Translations under genes and position numbers: made by a program | The notes under the pieces: model-generated | What the model saw: the letters and a program-made list of their open reading frames with translations, nothing else | Told to the model about the DNA's origin: nothing | The model's database searches: none | Source: Elymus sibiricus | Taxonomy: Eukaryota > Streptophyta > Magnoliopsida > Poales > Poaceae | Direction: 5' to 3' | Assembly: GCA_039707655.1 (NCBI GenBank) | Contig: CM077667.1 | Location: 415,629,409 to 415,693,408 of the forward strand | DNA length: 64,000 nt | Shown here: in pieces, positions 46,678 to 56,877 of the stretch | Layout: each line of letters opens with the position of its first letter | How positions within the stretch are numbered: the stretch's first letter is position 1

Positions 46678-48240
46678 CTTGCACAGAAGAGTGAGAATTA
46701 GGCAGTTGATTGTCACATTCCGATACAGAGCTAGCGTAAATAAAATGAGCAGAATAAGGTGATGCATCAGAATCCCAGGAAATCCATCCACTGTATAGCC
46801 GGTAGCGGAGCATGTCCAATTGGCCATAAGCATCATAGACACACGAAAAGCACAGAGCAGAATATGCTCCAATCCAACTGATACCAACTAATTCTTCATG
46901 CTGAAACATGTTCTCATGGCCCTTGTACGCCATTGGCACAGCAGAACAAAGATAACTGCAAATCGAGATAGGAGTGAGAGAAAATCAATCAACAAGCCTA
47001 AGAATTAAATAACATATGGCAGCATCGATGGAACAAACTAAAGAGATATATGTTTACCAAAAAAAGAACTAGTAAGCTTTCAAGAATATGCAGTACACCT
47101 ACAAGCCATCCATTCAAAAGAAGGATCAACAGTTTTACATACTGCATAGGGAAGGCTCTACAACTTCCTAACTATCTTGAGAGAAAGAACAGCACCTCTC
47201 TAAATCTAATGGCACGTATCCGACAGTCTAGGACACAAAATTTCCATTTCTATCATATATTATTCTTTTGCTTAGCCGTTGTCAGTTCTGTGCGACAGAT
47301 TTACTAGATAAATACCTGCGAAGAAGTGGTAATGTTGTGAGAAAGGTAGTATTCCAAAAGTCAGCCGCCTAGTGCACCTAGAGGGCCCCAGGCACTAGGT
47401 GACACCCTTCCTGCTAGCCAATTTGTCCCCCCTAGGCCCACCTAATTGGTGTTTAGGCACTAGGTGCTGATTTGCCGCCCAACTAGCAGACAAAATGGAG
47501 ATATTTGTCGTCCAACTAGTGAACTCCTTTAAACACACTTTATACCATTGCCATCTTTTTAAGGGTTGGTTGGCAATTTTGTATGAAAAACATGGAAGTA
47601 TCTGCACGCAAGGCCATTGCATGGGTGCCACATTACTTGGAAGTTGGAACCAGACAACCTCTAGAAGCCGAATATGCTATAAACAGCAAGGTGGCAAGCA
47701 ATATGGGCTTTGAGAAATCTTGCATAATCTCAACTAATCAAAGCTCCAATGGACACAATTCTCGACGGCATAAGAAACCAGTATCACAGTAACTAACAAG
47801 ACTAACTCTGAGTACATAACTCATGTTGCTCCCTTTTGTCCAGGACTCCAGGGTCGACCAAATTCCATCGAGCATCAACAAGTTACCAACTGATTAATCT
47901 GCCGCACCCTATCTATCCTCAAATTCGCGAAATGCTTGACGTCAACTAGGCATATGCTTTCTTCTAGTTGATTAACCCAAAGCGCATGCACGGGAAAAGC
48001 TATGGGGCGAAATGTGAGGGTTCGGAGAGGGGGTGAAAGAGAGAAAGGGGCCATACCTGAGGCGGAAGTGAGAGAGGAGCGGAGGAGCAGGACGGCGGTG
48101 TTGACGAAGAGCGGGCCGCGGGATACGGCAGCGCGGGCGGCTGTGTTGGCGGTCTGGAAGAAGGCGAAGCCAGCGGCAACGGCGGCCCCACGCGCTGATC
48201 TTGAACCCCACCGACACGGCCCACAGTACCAGCGTCGCCG
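46678..48240 (-). pseudogene. TLC-domain (TLCD1/2-like) gene, copy A, broken
   Basis: Two exon-like blocks on the minus strand. The GC-rich first exon (about 48240-48057) has GFAFFQTANTAARAAVSRG and LFVNTAVLLLRSSLTSAS and ends at a CAG/GTATGG donor. The second (46955-46678) follows TTTGCAG and reads VIFVLLCQWR, HEELVGISWIGAYSALC, LDMLRYRLYSGW, then MHH and LALYRNVTIN, ending at an AAG/GTACAT donor. MHH in a membrane stretch and the exon-end LTLLCK (where ELHS-type sequence follows in the family) fit TLC-domain membrane proteins. The second exon has a one-base loss near 46925 and a one-base gain near 46790, so it is dead. Later exons are absent. Family name is from pattern memory. Confidence 0.55.
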
Positions 48241-48518
48241 CGAAGAATGACGCTCGTGTCGCCCGCGCCAACGCGATAGGGCAGCATCCCGTCTTCCGTC
48301 GTGGCGAGCCGAGAGCCGCACCCGTCCACACGCTAGCCGGTTAGTTGATCCTCTCCTCTTTGTCGGATATTTCCTCCATTTAGCTGCCAAGTGCCAAACA
48401 GAAGCAAGTCTGAAAAAAGGGAAGGAAATTTAACAGGAATCATCAAGTAAAGAAACAATATTTTGTCTGTAACCCAAATGACAGAAATATAACCATCAGT
48501 TTATCACACTCAACAAAT

Positions 48519-48590
48519 GGTTTCGTAGTGTAGTGGTTAGCACTCCAGACTTTGAATCTGGCGACCTGGGTTCAAATCCCGGCGAGACCT
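48519..48590 (+). tRNA. tRNA-Gln(UUG), copy 8
   Basis: A57 T-loop variant. It stands on the far side of the first TLC-like pseudogene, with a LINE fragment inserted about 290 bases downstream; the gene itself is untouched. Confidence 0.95.
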
Positions 48591-48881
48591 ACTTTTTTAG
48601 CTGGCATTTTAGTATTTCTATGGTACAGTGTACTCACATTTTTTACTCAATTTTTTTGCTGACATTTAGTGTTTCCAGGGTAGAATATACTTTTATTTTG
48701 CTGTCATTTAGTATTTCCCTTGTACAATGTACCAAAACCTTCCATGGTACAAATACACACAGTCTAGAGGCTAATAGCACTTGAAGCATACCTCTGCCTT
48801 CTGATTTACATTGGTGTGACTATAACCTTGACAAAATTTACAGTACACTATCAAGAAAGGCACATCCAGTACCTATATTAC

Positions 48882-49205
48882 AGCAATCTGTCCCAACGCC
48901 CATGCGCAAAGGCCTGGGCACCATGACCCTCCTCGTCCCATGGATGTTATGCAAACAGCGCAACGATTGCGTTTTCAATGGAGGACAACCATCGGTGGAC
49001 ACCCTGCTTACGAAGATTAAAGACGAGGCCGCACTCTGGGCAAGCGTTGGTGCTTCAGGGCTTAGAGCCATCACTCCCCACACATGGGATGTTCACTGAT
49101 TTTCCTGTTTCGGAACCTGTAATTGCCTCCTAGGAGGATTGTAACAACTCTCTCTTTTCAATGCAATGAAACGCAAAATCTCTTGCGTTTTTCTCGGAAA
49201 AAAAA
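48882..49205 (+). mobile_element. 5'-truncated LINE inserted in the tRNA array
   Basis: The insert reads the last part of a LINE RT/RNase H-region protein (LLVPWMLCKQRNDCVFNGGQ, then ALWASVGASGLRAITPHTWD, stop at 49097-49099), a 3' untranslated end with TGCAATGAAACGCAAAATCTC, and an A-run. It is bracketed by AGTACCTATATTAC (48868-48881) and AGTACCTATGTTAC (49206-49219), 13 of 14 bases matching. This is the target duplication made by target-primed reverse transcription. The array sequence continues uninterrupted on both sides. Confidence 0.92.
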
Positions 49206-49820
49206 AGTACCTATGTTACTAAGTTCAGATTAGTCACTGCAATCAAATGTGCCCCTTCCGCACTGCTTACAGTGAAGACTGAACTGAACAACTGATCTAC
49301 AGAAGTGAAATATCTGAGATGTGTAAGAAGGGCGGCCCTACCACGACGAGGGTGGTGCTAATAGTAACAATGTTTTCCACGTGCTTATTTTTTAAGGTCC
49401 ATAGAACAAGTTGTGGAAAACCCACTACTGAGTACTGACTAATCATGATGAAGCTAGATAAATTTTGTTATCCAATGGTTCTCCCAATGCATCTCCCCTC
49501 GTATGTTGTGTGTTCTTAAGTGCATAATATATATCCCTGAAGCTTAATGATGAAGAAAAGAAAAAACACCAAACAAACACTAAACACCTAGTAAATCCTA
49601 ATAGCAGCTCAATGACCACGCTATGGAGCCTTCGGCTAAACTTTATTGGAAAAAAAGGTAGTCATCAGGTGTTCCTTGCTCCATTTAGCTGCCAAGTGGC
49701 AAATGGAATAAGTCCAAAAACGGGAAGGAAAATTAACAGGAACCATCAAGTTAAGGAAAATATTCTGGCTGTAAGCCAAATGACAGAAATATAACAATCA
49801 GTGTACCACACTCAACAAAT

Positions 49821-49892
49821 GGTTTCGTAGTGTAGTGGTTAGCACTCCAGACTTTGAATCTGGCGACCTGGGTTCAAATCCCGGCGAGACCT
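49821..49892 (+). tRNA. tRNA-Gln(UUG), copy 9
   Basis: A57 T-loop variant and last gene of the array. It holds the same place in its duplicated segment as copy 7, 1034 bases before the exon-like block of the second TLC-like pseudogene (1014 for copy 7). Confidence 0.95.
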
Positions 49893-50854
49893 ACTTTTTT
49901 AACTGACATTTTAGTATTTCCATGGTACAATGTAGTCACATTTTTTTTCCCTGAAATTTAGTATTCGGGTAAAATATCGACTCACAATTTTTGTGCTGAC
50001 ATTAGTGCTTTCCAGGGTAGAATGTACTCCTGTTTTTGCTGACATTTAGTATTTCCTTGGTACAATGTACCCAGATCTTCCATAGTACAATTACTCACAA
50101 GTGAAAGAAAAGTGTATACCTACTAACTTCAGATTAGTTGCTGCAACCAAATGTACACCTTCCTCACTGATTACGGTGGAGACTGAACTGAACTACTTAT
50201 TTCGATACCGATTTTCTTAAAAGAGAAATCAATGCCTCATTAATCTTCTATTCTAGCAATGTTATGCGGCGACCCATGGAAAAACTCCAAATATTGTATT
50301 CTAGCAATGTTAGTAAACATGAAGGAGGAACTGCAATGGCCACTATTGAGTGGTTCAAAGCCCAGCTAGGCAATCAAAACAGTTAACCTTCACAAGGTCA
50401 TACTGAATGGACTGACCATATTATTTGTTCTAAATTGTGATGAATTGATAAAGTGTAAGGTCTTCTCTAATCGCTACGTTCTCTTTGTATCATCATTCCG
50501 GCAAAGGTTTACTGCAATAAAGTTTGAGCTGCAACTTATTAATGTTGCCATCTACCGGCTATGGACATGCTTGTGCCAGCAGCTCGCAATCCTGAGTTGG
50601 AAAGCAATGTCAGTTTACTGGTTTACATCAAAGGCCACTAAGATGGTCTGTTAGTCACAATTTAGGTGCAATGCAACTTATAAGTGCAAGGAAAGGATTC
50701 TCTCTTGAGGAGTATACACACTTATTCCACAAACGAAAACTGGATAAACAGTAACCCCATGGCAAATGATAAGACAAAACTATATGAAGTGACCAACTAA
50801 ACCAACTTTGTCAACAAAATAAATGCCAGGAAATATGAGAAGATATATATGTAC

Positions 50855-52330
50855 CTCGGACAGAAGAGTGAGAACCAGGTAGTTGATTGTCACATTCCGA
50901 TACAGAGCCAGTGTAAAGCAAATGAGCAGAAAAAGGTGATGCATGAGAATTCCAGGAATCCATCCACTGTATAACCGGTAGCGGAGCATATCCAATTGGT
51001 CATAAGCAAAGTAGGCACATGAAAAGCACAGAGTAGAATATGCTGCAATCAAACTGCTACCAACTCATTCTTCATGCCGAAACATGTTCTCAAGGCCCTT
51101 AGTACGCCATCGGCACAACAAAACAAAGATAACTGCAAATCCAGATAGGAGTGAGATAAAATCAATCGACAAGCTAGAGATATAGTAAGCTTTCGAGAAT
51201 ATGCAGTACACGTTCGAGTCATTCTGTTTAAAAGAAGGATCAACAGTTTGCATACTGCAGACAGAAGGCTCTACAACTTCCGAACTATCTTCAGATGGAG
51301 AAGAGCACATCTAATGGCACATATCCGACCATCTAGGACATAAAATTCCCCCTTGTATCATTTTTTGCTTAACCATTGTCAATTCTGTGCGACAGATTTA
51401 CTTGTAATAAGTATGTGCGAAGAACAGGTGCATGAAAGTAATGTTGTGAGAAAGGTAGCGTTTCTAAAAGTCAGGCCCCCAGGCACTAGGTGACACCCTT
51501 CCTGCTAGCCAATTTATCCCTCCTAGGCCGGCCTAGTTGCGTTTCGGCACTAGGTGCTGATTTGCCGCCCAACTAGCAGACAAGACGGAGATATTAGCCA
51601 CCCAACTAGCGAACTCCTCTTAACACACTTTATTACCATTCTTTGAAGGGTTGGCAATTTTGCATGAAAAGACATGGAAGTATTTGCACGCAAGGCCATT
51701 GCATGGTTGCCACATTTACCTGGAAGTTGGAACCATACAAACTTAGAAGCCAAACATGCTAAACAGCAAGGTAGACAGCAGTATGGGCTTTGAGAAAGCT
51801 TGCGCAATTTCAACCAATCCAAGCTCAAATGGAGACACAACTCTCAACGGCACAAGGAAGCAGCATCGCGGTGGCTAACAAGACTAACATAGTACATAGC
51901 TCATGCTGCTCCCTTTTATCCAGGGCCGAACAAATTGCATCAAAGCATCAACAGGTTTACCGACTGATTAATCTGCCGCGCCCTCTCCAACCACAAATTC
52001 GCGCAACGCTGGAAGTAAACTAGGCGTACCCTTTCTCCTACTAGTCGATTAACCCAAAGCACATGTACGCGAAAAGCGACGGGACGAAACGTGAGGGTTT
52101 GGAGAAGGGGGAGAAAGAGGGGCGAGACCTGAGGCGGAGGTGGGAGGAGTGGAGGAGCGAGACGGCGGTGTTGACGAAGAGCGGGTCGCGGGAGACGGCG
52201 ACGCGGACGGCCGTGTTGGCGGCCTGGAAGAAGGCGAAACCGGCGGCCAGGGCGGCCAGCTCGCGGCGGCCCCGCGCGCCGATCTCGAACCCGCCGACAC
52301 GGGCAGAGCAGCGTCGCCGAGCCGGCGCAA
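50855..52330 (-). pseudogene. TLC-domain (TLCD1/2-like) gene, copy B, broken
   Basis: Same two blocks as copy A. The first exon (about 52330-52129) has GFAFFQAANTAVRVAVSRDP and LFVNTAVSLLHSS, with a two-base loss near its end relative to copy A. The second exon (51132-50855) has VIFVLLCRWRTKGLENMF, then HEE followed by a TGA where copy A reads Leu, then YSTLCFSCAYFAYDQLDML and WIPGILMHHLFLL, ending LLSE at a GAG/GTACAT donor. Copy B keeps the frame at both places where copy A has lost it, and copy A keeps the codon that is a stop here. So the two copies decayed separately after duplication. Confidence 0.55.
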
Positions 52331-52632
52331 CCGGGGGGGGGGGGCATCCCGTCTTCCGTCGTGACGAGCCGAGAGCCTCACCCGTCCACACGCTAGCCTC
52401 GCCTTCGGCCGCTTGGACCGCTCGCTTGTTGCTTCCCGGGCCTGGAACCCGACATGGGGGCCCCACTCCGAGGAGAGGGATAACAGATCCTTCCAAATCT
52501 GAAACGAGAATAATTCGATCTAGAAAAGAGTAAAAGAAATGGCCCGAGCGTAACGTCGAGTGTAACGATATCGCGAAAACTCCAGTAGAACAGTCCCGTG
52601 AAATTTAGCACAGTAAAATCGAGCCTAATCCG

Positions 52633-53780
52633 AGGCCTCTCACGTCCTTGTCATTTATAGTCGTCCATTTAGTGATCTATCCGTTTCTGGCCGTCCGATT
52701 TTCGTTAGCGCTCTAGTTCTCGCTCGATGGGCCAGCTGTCCTAGAGGGACGTTGCTCCGGTAGAAAAGTTGATGCGTTCCTGTTGATTGGGCCTATGCAC
52801 CACGGTCCACGGCCCAGTCAAGATCGCCCTCTCGTGATCTCGTCTCTCACCTTTCCCCCGACTCGCTCCTCCCAAACCCTATCCCAATTCCACCGCCGCC
52901 ACCCACTCGACTCTCTCCTCCTCTCGATCTGCCCAGGCACTGGCCACTCTCGAGTCTCCTTTTACGGCGCTGCCTAGCCCTCGCCTTCCCCTCGTCTCTC
53001 CCTCTCTCATGGCGTGGACTGGCAGCGGTGCGGGGGAAGCCGGTGAATATCTCCAAGAAGAAGGATGAGGCGGTGATGAGAAACAAGTGCGTCCCAAGGA
53101 GCCCTCATTGGGGCAGTGCCTCTTCAAGACCTCAACACCCTGCTCACCGGCGACAACGCGCCATGCGAGGGTATGGCACAAGGTTTTCACACCGGAGGTC
53201 CACGTCATGGCACATATGTTAACTTAGGTGAATCTCGGTGACTGAATTCACGGGGTGTGATCTGCTTGCCGGGGAGGTGATGTACCGCAAGGGTCAGCCG
53301 ATCGGTGTGATGACGGGTGTCGTAGATAAGAATGGGAAGCTGCATAAGCTGCAGCTCTATTTCACCCCCCATCAGGGCACTGGGGACATGGCAGACTCCT
53401 GATGCGGCCGCTTTCTCCATATTAGTGAAATCTTTGAACCATGCGCCTTGGGCACGCCCCTCTCACAGCACCACTGCCTCAACTTGATGAATGGAACCAT
53501 CGTACCCAACGGCAATGACTTTGGTCTGGACATCCACCTAATGGACCACCACAACTAACGACCACGATGCAGGGTGGTTGTAGTGCTCCATCTCTCCTTC
53601 ATCAGGTCTCAGGTTTGGTCATCCTATAGGTACGTATCTTAATCCCATGTAGTCATAATTTGGATGATAGTACTTCACTTCCACGGATGGAATTACAAGA
53701 TGTTATAGAACTAATGGACTCTAGAACTTGACAATGAACTAATGGAATTGTTGCGTGCTAAAACTAATGAGTGTGTCCCG
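52633..53780 (+). repeat. 1.15-kb tandem duplication, copy 1
   Basis: About 95% identical by eye to 54102-55250, offset 1469 bases. It includes a promoter/leader-like front (GGGCCTATGCACCACGGT, then CAAACCCTATCCCAATTCCACC), the reductase-like piece, and an unrelated-looking tail. Confidence 0.9.
53009..53363 (+). pseudogene. Ferredoxin-NADP+ reductase fragment, copy 1
   Basis: Translating through three frames gives the N-terminal part of mature plant ferredoxin-NADP+ reductase: VNISKKKDEAVMRNKCVP, then a ten-residue phrase like the family's KEPYTGxCL, then APCEVWHKVF-type sequence, then GEVMYRKGQPIGV and DKNGKLHKLQLY. In the family these correspond to the start of the FAD-binding barrel, with the (P/M)YxxGQxxGV and RxYS-type FAD contacts; here the Arg of RLYS reads Gln. 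Homology stops just after LQLY; the NADP-binding domain is absent. It has frame changes and stops at about 53222 and 53245, so it is dead. No chloroplast transit peptide frame is convincing. Confidence 0.7.
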
Positions 53781-54101
53781 CATAAATCCTCGCCTTCCTC
53801 TTCTCTTTGTTACGCAGGAAAAAAACAAGAAAAGACTTCAATCGATGCCTTCTCAGTTCTCATCTACATGGTAGAGACAAGTTCAGTTCTGCAAACTCGA
53901 CCATTTCGGCTGCTCACCGAATTGTTTCGTGTTACACTCGTGCAAACCGGAGAAGCCTCCTCTGCATCCTATTGTTGTTGGCATCTTCTTTGTGTTGCCT
54001 TGATCGGTGGAAATACAGAACAGGAAGCACATAGATGATGATGCATCACTCGTGCTCTCCGCCTTTCCTTGCCGATTCACCAATTTGTACAGATATCAGT
54101 T
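53781..54101. other. Unique spacer between the two duplicates
   Basis: About 320 bases not found in either copy. Short open frames overlap but none has a recognisable motif. It may be an insertion at the duplication junction. Confidence 0.4.
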
Positions 54102-55250
54102 AGGCCTCTCACGCCCTTGTCATTTATAGACGTCCATTTAGTGATCTATCTGTCTCTGGCCGTCCGATTTTCGTTAGCGCTCTAGTTCTCGCTCGATGGG
54201 CCAGCTGTCCTAGAGGGACGCTGCTCCGGTAGAAAAATCGATGCGTTCCTATTGATTGGGCCTATGCACCACGGTTCGCGGCCCAATCAAGATCGCCCTC
54301 TCGTGATCTCGTCTCTCACCTCTCCCCCGACTCGCTCCTCCCAAACCCTATCCCAATTCCACCGCCGCCACCCACTCGACTCTCTCCTCCTCTCGATCTG
54401 CCCAGGCACTGGCCACTCTCGAGTCTCCTTTTACGGCGCTGCCTAGCCCTCGCCTTCCCCTCGTCTCTCCCTCTTTCATGGCGTGGACTGGCAGCGGTGC
54501 GGGGGAAGGCGGTGAATATCTCTAAGAAGAAGGATGAGTGGGTGATGACCAACAAGTGCGTCCCAAGGAGCCCTAATTGGGGCAATGCCTCTTCAAGACC
54601 TCAACACCCTGCTCACCGGCGACAACGCGCCCTGCGAGGTATGGCACAAGGTTTTCACACCGGAGGTCCACGTCATGGCGGATATGTTAACGTAGCTGAA
54701 TCTCGGTGACTGAATTCATGGGGTGTGATCAGCTTGCCGGGGAGGTGATGTACTGCAAGGGTCAGCCGATCGGTGTGATGACGGGTGTCGTAGATAAGAA
54801 TGGGAAGCCGCATAAGCTGCAGCTCTATTCCATCCCCACCAGGGCACTGGTGACATGGCAGACTCCTGATGCGGCCGCTTTCTCCATATCAGTGACATCT
54901 TTGAACCATGCACCTTGGGCACGCCCCTCTCACAGTGCCACTGCCTCAACTTGATGCATGGAACCATCATACCCAGCGGCAATGACTTCGGTCTGGACAT
55001 CCGCCTACTCGACCACCACAACTAACGACCACGATGCAGGGTGGCTGCGGTGCTCCATCTCTCCTTCATCAGGTCTCGGGTTTGGTCATCATCTAGGTAC
55101 ATATCTTAATCCCATGTGGTCATAATTTGGATGATAGTACTTCACTTTCACGGATGGAATTACAAGATGTTATAGAACTAATGGACTCTAGAACTTGACA
55201 ATGAACTAAGGGAATTGCTGTGTGCTAAAACTAATGAATGTGTCCCTGAT
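54102..55250 (+). repeat. 1.15-kb tandem duplication, copy 2
   Basis: Partner of 52633-53780. Its right end stops three bases before the gypsy LTR at 55254. Confidence 0.9.
54479..54833 (+). pseudogene. Ferredoxin-NADP+ reductase fragment, copy 2
   Basis: Same piece as copy 1 and slightly better kept: VNISKKKDEWVMTNKCVP, LTGDNAPCEVWHKVFTPE, and GEVMYCKGQPIGV followed by DKNGKPHKLQLYSI, where the family reads DKNGKPHKLRLYSI. It still needs frame changes and passes a TAG near 54693. After LYSI the sequence turns into something unlike the reductase. That tail, read on the minus strand, gives a smooth frame (EVIAAGYDGSMHQVEAVAL) from an unidentified second source. The unit therefore looks like a chimera of gene pieces, as made by gene-capturing transposons. 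Confidence 0.72.
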
Positions 55251-55253
55251 GAC

Positions 55254-56771
55254 TGATACGTCCATTTTGCATCATGATTTCCTACTGTTATTCTTTATGT
55301 TTTGTTGAATAATAATGCTTTAGGGAGTGATTCTAATGCCTTTTCTCTCATAATATGCTAGGTTTACACAAGGAGGGAGAATACCGGCAGCTGGAATTCT
55401 GGACCTGAAAAAGCACATCAGAGATACCTATTCTGCACATCTCCAAAAAAGCTGAAACTTTACGGAGAATATTTTTGGATTATATTAAAAATACTGGAGC
55501 AAATAACTACAGGAGGGGGCCACCCTGGTGAGCACAAGACACCAGGGCGCGCCAGGCCCCCCAGGCGCGCCCTGTTGGGTTGTGCCCACCTCGGCCCACC
55601 TCCGGTGCCCATCTTCTGGTATATAAGGTCTTTTGACCTAGAAAAAATAAGGAGAGGACTTTCGGGACAGAACGCCTCCGTCTCGAGGCTGAACTTGGGC
55701 AGGAGCACTTTTGCCCTCCGGCGGAGCAATTCCACCAGGGGAACTTCCCTCCCGGAGGGGGAAATCGAAGCCATCGTCATCACCAACACCCCTCTCGTCT
55801 TTGAGAGGCCAATCTACATGAACATCTTCAACAACACCATCTCCTCTCAAACCCCAGTTCATCTCTTGTGTTCAATCTTTGTACCGGAACCTCAGATTGG
55901 TACGTGTGGGTGACTAGTAGTGTTGATTACATCTTGTAGTTGATTACTATATGGTTTAATTTGGTGGAAGATTATATGTTCAGATCCATTATGCTATTTA
56001 ATATCCTTTTGATCTTGAGCATGAATATTATTTGTGAGTAGTTACCTTTGTTCTTGAGGTCACGGGAGAAGTCATGTTGCAAGTAATCATGTGAATTTGC
56101 TATGTGTTTGATATTTTGATGATATGTATGTTGTGATTCCCTTAGTGGTGTCATGTGAACGTCGACTACATGACACTTCACCATCCTTGGGCCTAAGGGA
56201 ATGCATTGTGGAGTAGTTATTAGATGATGGGTTGCTAGAGTGACAGAAGCTTAAACCCTAGTTTATGCGCTACTTCGTAAGGGGCTGATTTGGATCCAAA
56301 CGTTTAATGCTATGGTTAGATTTTATCTTAATACTTTTCTCGTAGCTGCGGATGCTTGCGAGGGGGTTAATCATAAGTGGGAGGTTGTTCAAGTAAGAAC
56401 AACACCCAAGCATCGGTCCACCCACATATCAAATTATCAAAGTAGCGAACACAAATCAAACCAACATGATAAAAGTGACTAGATGAAATTCCCGTGTACC
56501 CTCAAGAACACTTTGCCTATTACTAGAGACTGTTCTGGCATGTCCTTTGCCACAAAAGGATTGGGCCACCTTGCTGCACTTTATTTACCGTTACCGTTAC
56601 TTGCTTGTTACCAATTATATTGCTATCAAACTATCTATCACCTACAATTTCAGTGCTTGCAGAAATTACCTTGCTGAAAACCGCTCGTCATTTCCTTCTG
56701 CTCCTCATTGGGTTCGACACTCTTACCTATCGAAAGGACTACGATTGACCCCCTATACTTGTGGGTCATCA
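55254..56771 (+). repeat. 5' LTR of Athila-type gypsy element
   Basis: Begins TGATACGTCCATTTTGCATC and ends CTTGTGGGTCATCA, with TGAT/ATCA inverted ends; 1518 bp. The primer-binding site follows 12 bases later. It shares terminal blocks with the reversed LTR at 16614-18060. Confidence 0.92.
55620..55626 (+). promoter_or_regulatory. LTR TATA box
   Basis: TATATAA about 370 bases into the LTR, followed by GGTCTTTTGACC; the most likely Pol II promoter of the element. The start of transcription cannot be placed exactly. Confidence 0.6.
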
Positions 56772-56782
56772 AGACTCTTTTC

Positions 56783-56800
56783 CGGCGCCGTTGCCGGGGA
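56783..56800 (+). other. Primer-binding site, tRNA-Asp type
   Basis: CGGCGCCGTTGCCGGGGA matches the end of plant tRNA-Asp plus CCA with one mismatch at the first base. It marks the Athila/Tat branch of Ty3/gypsy. Confidence 0.9.
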
Positions 56801-56877
56801 GTGAAGCGCTCTTGGTAAGTGGAAATCGGTAAGGAAAAACTTATACTACATGCTGAAATTTATTGTTACTTGCTACT

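Larger units (their letters stand above)
45087..48340 (+). repeat. Segmental duplication, copy A (tRNA 7 plus TLC-like pseudogene)
   Basis: Parallels 49302-52390 in order: GCTAATAGTAACAATG, CTAGTAAATCCTAATAGCAGCTCAATGA, a tRNA-Gln gene, AAAGTTTGxGCTGCAACTTATTAATG, the exon-like block, an AGGCACTAGGTG spacer, and the GC-rich first exon. Copies differ by frequent substitutions and indels. Confidence 0.85.
38880..50140 (+). repeat. Direct-repeat array carrying nine tRNA-Gln genes
   Basis: Units of about 1.0-1.07 kb follow one plan. First comes CTATCAAGAAAGGCA...GCTGCAACC...GGAGACTGAACTGAACTAC, then TCTAGCAATGTGATG and GAGTGGTTGAAAGC. Next are TTTAGCTGCCAAGTGGCAACCGGAA, a short TGACA(C/G)AAATATAACCATC leader and the tRNA gene, and last a downstream block of CATTTAGTATTTCCATGGTACAATGTACTC-like repeats. 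Start-to-start spacings of the tRNA genes are 1038, 1055, 436, 1074, 994, 1536, 2855 and 1302. The 436-bp step is a unit lacking most of its upstream part; the longer steps contain extra duplicated or inserted DNA. All units are in the same direction, as expected from unequal crossing over. Confidence 0.9.
49302..52390 (+). repeat. Segmental duplication, copy B (tRNA 9 plus TLC-like pseudogene)
   Basis: Counterpart of 45087-48340. It lies at the right end of the array; no further tRNA gene follows. Confidence 0.85.

Noticed and set aside
39392..49892. A repeated minus-strand ORF family (KVGLAGIRTQVARFKVWS and similar) appearing at several sites in the array.
   Set aside because: These frames are antisense readings of the tRNA-Gln genes and their leaders. 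The conservation belongs to the tRNA, not to a protein.
38880..50140. CRISPR-like array of direct repeats.
   Set aside because: Units are about 1 kb with tRNA genes, in eukaryotic DNA; no short regularly spaced repeats.
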